A stretch of DNA of 64,000 nt from Saccharum officinarum (lineage: Eukaryota > Streptophyta > Magnoliopsida > Poales > Poaceae). The notes under the pieces were generated by a model. It had not been told where the DNA came from and searched no databases. It saw only the letters and a list, made by a program, of their open reading frames with translations. Positions 58,301 through 64,000 of this stretch are shown here, one piece after another. Position 1 is the stretch's first letter. Every line of letters starts with the position of its first letter. The DNA lies in the NCBI GenBank assembly GCA_020631735.1, contig CM036201.1, forward strand, positions 76,398,353-76,462,352, written 5' to 3'. A program made the position numbers and the translations under genes.

Positions 58301-59238
58301 GATGGCGACACCCATTCGGAGGAGGGAAGGATGGGGCGGAGCCTCGTGCACGGGCAATTAGACGGAGGTGGTCCACCGATGCCGGAACAGGGCGGGGACG
58401 GTGGCGGAGCTTGGTGGCGAGCGGTGTTCCGCTGCGGTTTCACCGGAGGGAGGAAGAAGGGAAGCAACCGAGGCACAAGTGGGAGAGAAACCAGGTGCCC
58501 GGGCGATTTTGAAGCGGAGCGTGGGAGCGGGGTCCACGGCGGCCACGCGGTGGCGTCGCCGGCATGCGGCCGCCACGCGACGGGCGTTTTCTGCCGGGGC
58601 GACAGCGCGCGCGGGGGCGGGAAGAGGAGGAGCGACGCGGAGGCAGGCCGGGCCGAGCCGAGGCGGAGGCGGCTGCGGGCGCGCGCGCGGGAGTGGCGCG
58701 GGCCGATTCGGCCAGCGGGCCGAATCCGAGGCGGCGGCCTGCTAAGCTGGATTTGATTTTTTTTCAAATTTTTCATTTCAAATCAAATTCAAACACAGAT
58801 TTCAAACCCCATTTTGAACAAGAAGAAGACATTTTCTGGAATTGACCCAAAAATAAAAGTTGCTTAGAATTTAATTCTCTACAACTTTGATTAAGGGGCC
58901 AACTAAAAATTCTCAATAGATTTTGAATTGAAGAATAAAAGCTAATTTAGAGAGGATTTTTGAATATTTTAATTAATATTTTTGAACAAGCTTTTTGACA
59001 AAACTTTGAGTCATTTAGTTGCTCCAAAAATTTTGACCTATAATTCTAAGTGATATAAAATTTTTAGTTGCACAATTTTGATGGAATGTGATTAGCACAT
59101 TATACATTACACCTCAAATACCACTTTCTAAGCTTTTATTTCACTCAAATTATAATATTAACATGTATGATTATGATGATAGGAAATGCCATGCATATGA
59201 TTGCCATGCAAATGCTTGCATAACACCGGAGTGTTACA
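55374..59238 (-). repeat. 5' LTR of the complete element
   Basis: 3865 bp, the same length as the 3' LTR and about 1% different in the part compared by hand. On the minus strand it starts TGTAACACTCCGGTGTTA, a small palindrome. The GC-rich tract is at about 57915-58745. Positions 56610-59238 correspond to 1-2618. Confidence 0.95.
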
Positions 59239-59243
59239 CCCAC

Positions 59244-60175
59244 CCGAGGCGCCTAAGCCCTAGACACCGAGACCACTAACACCATCTTTTTTTGATCGGG
59301 TACAACTTGGGCGCACACAACCCACACACTCTATACTCACACACATGCGTGCACGTCTGTACACACGCAAGGAAAGGAGATATCAAGACGCAAGGGAACC
59401 TAGACAGACTCTCCTGGTGATGATCCGGACTTTTACTGAACTCATAAGGCAAACGACTAGCAGAAACTAGGGTATGGAAAAATGGAAAATTCTATGGACG
59501 CACGGGATAGGGAAATGACGTCGCACCAACTGATCAGCAAACCGGATGTCACCATCGAGACCCACCTGAGTCGCCTAGGAAGGCCCTAGACACCGAGACC
59601 CCTAACACCATCTTTTTTTTGATCGGGTACAACTTGAACGCACACAACTCATATACTCCGTACTCACACATACGCAAAGAAGAGACTGGAAGCCTAGCCT
59701 CCGGTGCGTGGGAAACGCGCTATACCACCAATCATGCATGCGTGCGTATACCTCGTGATATCATCAAATGCCCACATGTGCAAGTACCATGCTTTTTTGG
59801 ACAAAGTCCAAAAAATAGGGGCGACACTAGGGTGACTGTCCTACCACTGAACCAAAGACCCATTCGCAACCCCTGACACTATATCATTCTTACACGCAAG
59901 CACAATTCAAAATGCTGAAAAAATGGACTGCTACGTAACAGTTTCAGCGGAAATTAGTTAATATAGGTGAGCTGTATGGATCTAGGCCCATTAGCAAGCC
60001 CACGCAAGCTTTGCGATTCTTATTAGTAAAAAAACGTTAGCAGGGCCTGCCTGAGGTTCACTGACACTCAAGTACTCTCCCTGTTTGCACCAGCACTAAC
60101 GCAGCAAGCTAAGCTAAGATGGAATAAAATAGAATGAGTTGATATATCGCCAGCTCATTTCTCACATGCTACTAA
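59244..60175. other. Upstream flank of AGT copy C
   Basis: Same sequence as 2624-3529, including the SINE-like repeat (about 59613-59860, reversed). Here the tRNA-like head (reverse of tggttcagtgg-type) is readable. No gene is seen. Confidence 0.6.
59613..59860 (-). repeat. SINE-like repeat, copy C
   Basis: Reverse copy of 36586-36832. The head is at the right (ctaccactgaacca, reverse of an A-box-like phrase) and the A-tail is seen as the T-run at 59613-59620. Confidence 0.5.
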
Positions 60176-60451
60176 TAGGGATGAAAACGGATCGGATACG
60201 GACGAATATCACTGATATCATATTTGTTTTCATATTTATGTCCGGATTCGGATTCGAATACGGATAGTATAAAAAATACCGGATATGATATGATTGGATA
60301 TCGACATCATAAATATGTGATTTAAATATTCGGATACGAATACGGTATCGGATGTTAAATATCCGGACTCGGATACGAACGGATTAAAACCCCTCTAAAC
60401 AGATTCGGTCTCGAATACGGTCGGAAAATATCCGTACCGTTTTCATCCCTA
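60176..60451. mobile_element. hAT-type MITE with 8-bp target duplication (copy in unit C)
   Basis: Same insertion as 3538-3812: TAGGGATGAAAACGG ends and GCTACTAA at 60168-60175 and 60452-60459. Confidence 0.9.
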
Positions 60452-60567
60452 GCTACTAATAATTAGTATATGCACGAGAAATAAGTAGGCTACACCAAAA
60501 TTTATGAGATGAACTTATGATGTATCATCTCGTGATACATGAGGTGACTCCACAAACAAACACACCC

Positions 60568-62059
60568 TACGTGTATGGCCCCGGACGGACCCACCTGTTC
60601 GTGCTGGGCCCGTGAACATCCTGGACCTGGTGATCCGCGCCATGAACTGGTAGAACGAGGACTACCGCTCGCCAGCCATCCCGGCGCTCACCAAGGTCCT
60701 CCTCAAGGACGTGAAGAAGATCTTCAAGACCACCACGGGCACACCGTTCTTGATCCCGATGACGGGCACCGGCACGTGGGAGAGCGCGCTGACCAACACG
60801 CTGTTCCCGGGGGACCGCATCGTGTCCTTCCTCGTCGGGCAGTTCAGCCTGATGTGGATCGACCAGCAACAGCGCCTGGGCTTCGACGTGGACGTGGTGG
60901 AGAGTGACTGGGGCCACGGCGCCAACCTCGCCGCGCAGGAGCGGCCGCCAGTACACCCTCCACTCCACACCATCAAGGCCGTGGCCATCGTGCACAACGA
61001 GATGGCCACGGGCGTCACCAACGACCTCGCGGCCGTGCGCAGGCTGCTAGACGCATACGCGCACCCGGCGCTGCTGCTGGTGGACGGCGTGTCGTCCATC
61101 TGCGTGCTGGACTTCCGCATGGACCAGTGGGGTGTCGACGTTGCGCTCACCGGCTCGCAGAAGGGGCTGTCGATGCCGACCGGGATGGGGATTGTGTGCG
61201 CTAGCCCCAAGGCGATGGAGGCCAGCAAGACGACGAAGGAGCCGTTCGGCTGGAATTATAAGCCGGCTGAAAAATACTGTTGGCTGATTTTTTGTGAGAG
61301 AAAAATACTGTTCCGGCTAAAAAAACAAGCTGAATAACACGGATTATAAGCCAGATGAACAGGGCCGAAGTCCGTGCGCGTGTTCTTTGACTAGAAGGAC
61401 TACCTCAAGTTCTACGACATGGGCACGTAATGGCCATACACGCCGCCCTCCATCCAGCTCCTCTACGCTCGACCTCATCTTCGAGGAAGGGCTCGACAAT
61501 GTCATCAAGAGGCACAACCGCCTTGGAAGTTGGAACAGCCACGAGGTATGCTGGTGTTTCCTTGCATGCCCACCAGGTGCTCGACTCATGGCCATGGATC
61601 GGATTGATTCATTGCATGAATATGAAATGCAGGTTCGCCGTGGAGGCACGGGGGCTCAAGAACTGCTGCTAGAAGGAGGAGTGTTTCAGCGACACGGTCA
61701 CCGCCGTCGTCGTGCCGCCCTACATCGACAGCGCCGAGATTGTCAAGCACGCGTGGAAGCGGTACAACCTCAGCCTCGGCCTCGGACTCAACAAGGTCGC
61801 CGGGAAGGTCTTCAGGATCGGCCATCTCGGCAACCTCAACGAGGTACTTACGTTCCTAGCTGCACTGCATTTTGCATTGTTGGCAATTTATCAATTAATC
61901 ACTGTAACATATCTTTTGCAGCTGCAACTGCTGGGATGCCTGAGCGGCGTGGAGATGGTGCTCAAGGACGTGGGGTACCCGGTGAAGCTCGGCAGCGGCG
62001 TGGCGGCCGCGGCGGCGTACCTGTCGAATTCCACGCCGCTCATCCCGTCCAGGATCTGA
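60568..62059 (+). pseudogene. AGT1: Serine--glyoxylate aminotransferase pseudogene, copy C
   Basis: Nearly identical to copy A but with fewer single-base indels. The frame from 60711 holds TTGTPFLIPMTGTG, DFRMDQWGVDVALTGSQKG and PTGMGIVCASPKA, then runs into the MITE at 61239. Nonsense codons: TAG after MNW near 60651, TAG at the Trp codon near 61392, and TAG after KNCC near 61670 (TTG in copy A, TAG in copy B, CAG in copy 1). Both introns are kept, and the C terminus ends PSRI before TGA at 62059. The start codon is missing because of the rearranged MITE upstream. Confidence 0.93.
61239..61365. mobile_element. Small MITE inside AGT copy C
   Basis: The same 127-bp insertion as 4598-4724, flanked by CGAAG. 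Confidence 0.75.
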
Positions 62060-62489
62060 GAACAATGCATGGAACGACAACACAAACAAGGCCGGCGGCC
62101 GGCGGCCGGCGACGACGACGAGCGGGCAGACAAACAAATGAACAAAGCGTGCAGTGCGGACATCTCCGCCTCTGCGCCGTGCAGAGCGGTTGGCTGACTG
62201 CAGTGTTGGCTATACTCTCTGTATGTAAAGTTAATTTCCACACTCGGCTGTGCTACAGAGTATAATTTTGTGAATATACAGCTTCAATTAAACTTCAAAT
62301 TAATCTCCGTATATAGCCCTACCCAGTTTTAACTACAGTATATTTGATAATACCAAATACCCAATCAACTCTGCTTCTTGCCATCACTGCGTCTGAACTG
62401 AAATCAGGCCATAGAACATGCCATTCTTACGAACAACAAAAAAAATACTCTTACAAAATAGTATATTGCTCGTACTAAATCTTTGCGGG
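62060..62489 (+). other. 3' flank of AGT copy C
   Basis: Matches 5417-5847 and, reversed, 34480-34860. No gene is seen. Confidence 0.6.
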
Positions 62490-62696
62490 AGTAAAAGGCC
62501 TGTGCTGTGGCCCAGACTGGCGAGCCTTTTAGTCCCGGTTGGTAATACAAACCGGGACTAAAGGTGGCCCTTTAGTCCCAGGTCGCGGAGCTGGGAATAA
62601 AGGTGGGACATTTAGTCTCGAACTCTTAGTCCCGGCTCCGGAGCCGAGACGAAAGATTGTTTAGGCCCGGAACAAAAGGCCAACTCTGTAGTAGTG
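62490..62696 (-). mobile_element. CACTA transposon end remnant with fold-back
   Basis: Right edge caactctgtagtagtg, so the reverse strand starts CACTACTACAGAG. The fold-back tttagtcccggttggta / aaccgggactaaagg at about 62527-62567 is complete here and could form a hairpin RNA. No left CACTA terminus is seen. Confidence 0.72.
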
Positions 62697-63665
62697 AATG
62701 ATGTGCTTTTCTCGTGTATCCGTGCCTAAAAGTGGGAGAAAAGTCATGAATTATACAGTGTTAATTGGAAGTCTCCTTCACGTCAACTTTCACGAGAAAC
62801 AACAATGATAAGTTTCTAAACAGGTTGCATATATGCTTTCCCTTTAATTGGGTCTGAAATCATGATGGAAATACTACATTGATTAGAGGCACATAGGCCA
62901 GATTCCTAGAGCATACACATGCTTTTAGGACAGAGGGTTACTAATTCGAGGTGTTTAATAGAGCGTTAATTTGCACAACACATGCTAGAAAGGATAAATC
63001 ATACAAATTCTCAAAAATATCTAGCTATTATTAGCTCGGTGTTGTTCTGTGAAGTATTCTCTCTGGTAACCATAAAAAAAAAGAAAAGATACCAGTAACT
63101 AAGATGTTTCGCAATCTTCTATCATTTTTTAGTCAAAAAAATAAATAAATGTCCTCAGAAGCCTATTTGCATCGTTGAGCCTACATGTATCGCATACAAG
63201 TAGAGCTAGCGGTAATATCAGAAGAATTTATAAACCATGGTGAGAAGACTGGAACCACCGCCACCGTCCTTCAGCGAAACCTCAGAAGTATCTCATAGCT
63301 CGCTCGATCTTTTTAACAAAAAAATTAGTGGTGCCTGACTATTGTCAAGTCTTCTCACGAGTTACTCCGTGAAGTCAGGCAAAAATTCGTATGAGATCGG
63401 ACACCAGCGGCCTCTAGAAGAGTCGCCCACATCAACCGTAAGGGCATCCTCAATGACAACTTTCAAATAACTAAATGACGACTTTCAAATAACTAGCTAG
63501 ACTGGGCTTAGAAATAATAAAAAAAGAACTACGTAGTGGAGAGTTATTTGAGCTGCACGAGAGTTGTTTCTAGGAGATCGTGCTAGACTAGCTATTTGGG
63601 AGCCGCCAGCTATTTGATCTGTCTCCCTGATAGCCAATAGATTTTTTCCTAGACTAGCTATTTGA
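62697..63665 (-). repeat. WAK upstream-region copy
   Basis: Matches 6051-7019 almost exactly and 42900-43864 closely. No WAK exon accompanies it. Confidence 0.7.
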
Positions 63666-64000
63666 GAACCATTGAGGACGCCCTGACAACGCGTTGCAAA
63701 GGTTTGTGAATGTCCAGGCAGACTTTCACACACAGGAACCTCCCCTCCGCCACATGATCCGACTCAAAATCCACCACCATGAAGGCACCCAGTACCCACC
63801 TCATCTCCAATCACCTACGCCATCGATCTGGTCGTGAGGCCAACCAGGAGGCGAGCACTCGAATCCAGATCAGGACGGATGAGAAGTCAATTTCATACGG
63901 TGACTTAGATCATCAAAGTCAGCCACCACTAGTAACTCCTTCGAAATCATCCACATACCATTATCCAATGCTCGCCGCTTTTCTGACCCCTGGTTGAAGG
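63666..64000 (-). pseudogene. DUF4283/zinc-knuckle-like gene fragment at the window end
   Basis: Same as 7020-7350: the downstream part of the fragment (PIWIRV-like and RFLxVKV-like segments, frame broken). The window ends inside the matching region, so the extent is unknown. Confidence 0.5.

Larger units (their letters stand above)
44863..59243 (-). mobile_element. Complete Ty3/gypsy LTR retrotransposon with 5-bp target duplication
   Basis: The element (44868-59238, 14371 bp) lies on the minus strand between CCCAC at 44863-44867 and CCCAC at 59239-59243. It has two LTRs of 3865 bp each, a purine tract, a degenerate Met-tRNA primer site, an extra H3-tail-like frame, and one uninterrupted gag-pol frame. 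Hand comparison of the first 1.24 kb of the LTRs shows about 12 substitutions and 3 small indels (about 1%), so the insertion is young. The integrase and chromodomain-like end suggest a chromovirus, perhaps Tekay/Del-like. The paralogous site at 37199-37208 is unoccupied. Confidence 0.95.

Noticed and set aside
59838..59860. tRNA-like phrase ctaccactgaaccaa
   Set aside because: Only the A-box part looks like a tRNA. No acceptor stem or anticodon arm can be built, and it lies at the head of a SINE-like repeat.

Overview
The window is nuclear DNA from a grass, most likely a panicoid or andropogonoid species. The evidence is GC-rich coding exons beside AT-rich introns, plant-only gene families (wall-associated kinase, peroxisomal serine--glyoxylate aminotransferase), and grass-type LTR elements, hAT and Tourist-like MITEs, a CACTA end and a SINE-like repeat. 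I cannot name the species. Two runs of exactly 100 N (7703-7802 and 41221-41320) show that three contigs were joined by scaffolding.

Layout. Contig 1 (1-7702): part of a long LTR, then an aminotransferase pseudogene (AGT copy A), a CACTA remnant, a copy of a WAK upstream region and an antisense DUF4283-like fragment. Contig 2 (7803-41220): a broken WAK gene (copy 1), half an EF-hand gene fused to an inverted AGT pseudogene (copy 1), a TE-rich stretch with a solo LTR and two nested hAT elements, a second WAK gene of about 10 kb (copy 2), a frameshifted EF-hand gene, an inverted AGT pseudogene (copy B), a DUF4283-like fragment, another WAK upstream region, and the start of an LTR retrotransposon cut by the gap. 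Contig 3 (41321-64000): an inverted WAK exon 1, its upstream region, a DUF4283-like fragment, a complete 14.4-kb Ty3/gypsy element, AGT copy C, the CACTA remnant, and again a WAK upstream region and DUF4283-like fragment.

The host genes form a repeating unit: DUF4283-like, WAK promoter, WAK, EF-hand, AGT in tail-to-tail orientation. It has been copied, inverted and eroded several times. All four AGT copies are broken, and only the WAK copy 2 kinase exon is fully open. Positions 1-7350 match 56610-64000 almost base for base, with many single-base indels. This is either a recent duplication with a period near 56.6 kb or a false duplication by the assembler.

The most unusual feature is in the complete Ty3/gypsy element (44868-59238, minus strand). 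Between its 5' LTR and gag it carries an extra reading frame whose first 24 residues copy the histone H3 tail. A second, different LTR element at 39183-41220 starts an internal frame with a weaker version of the same pattern. The first element also ends its pol protein with a chromodomain-like segment, so a link to H3 readers or writers is a testable idea, not a demonstrated one.
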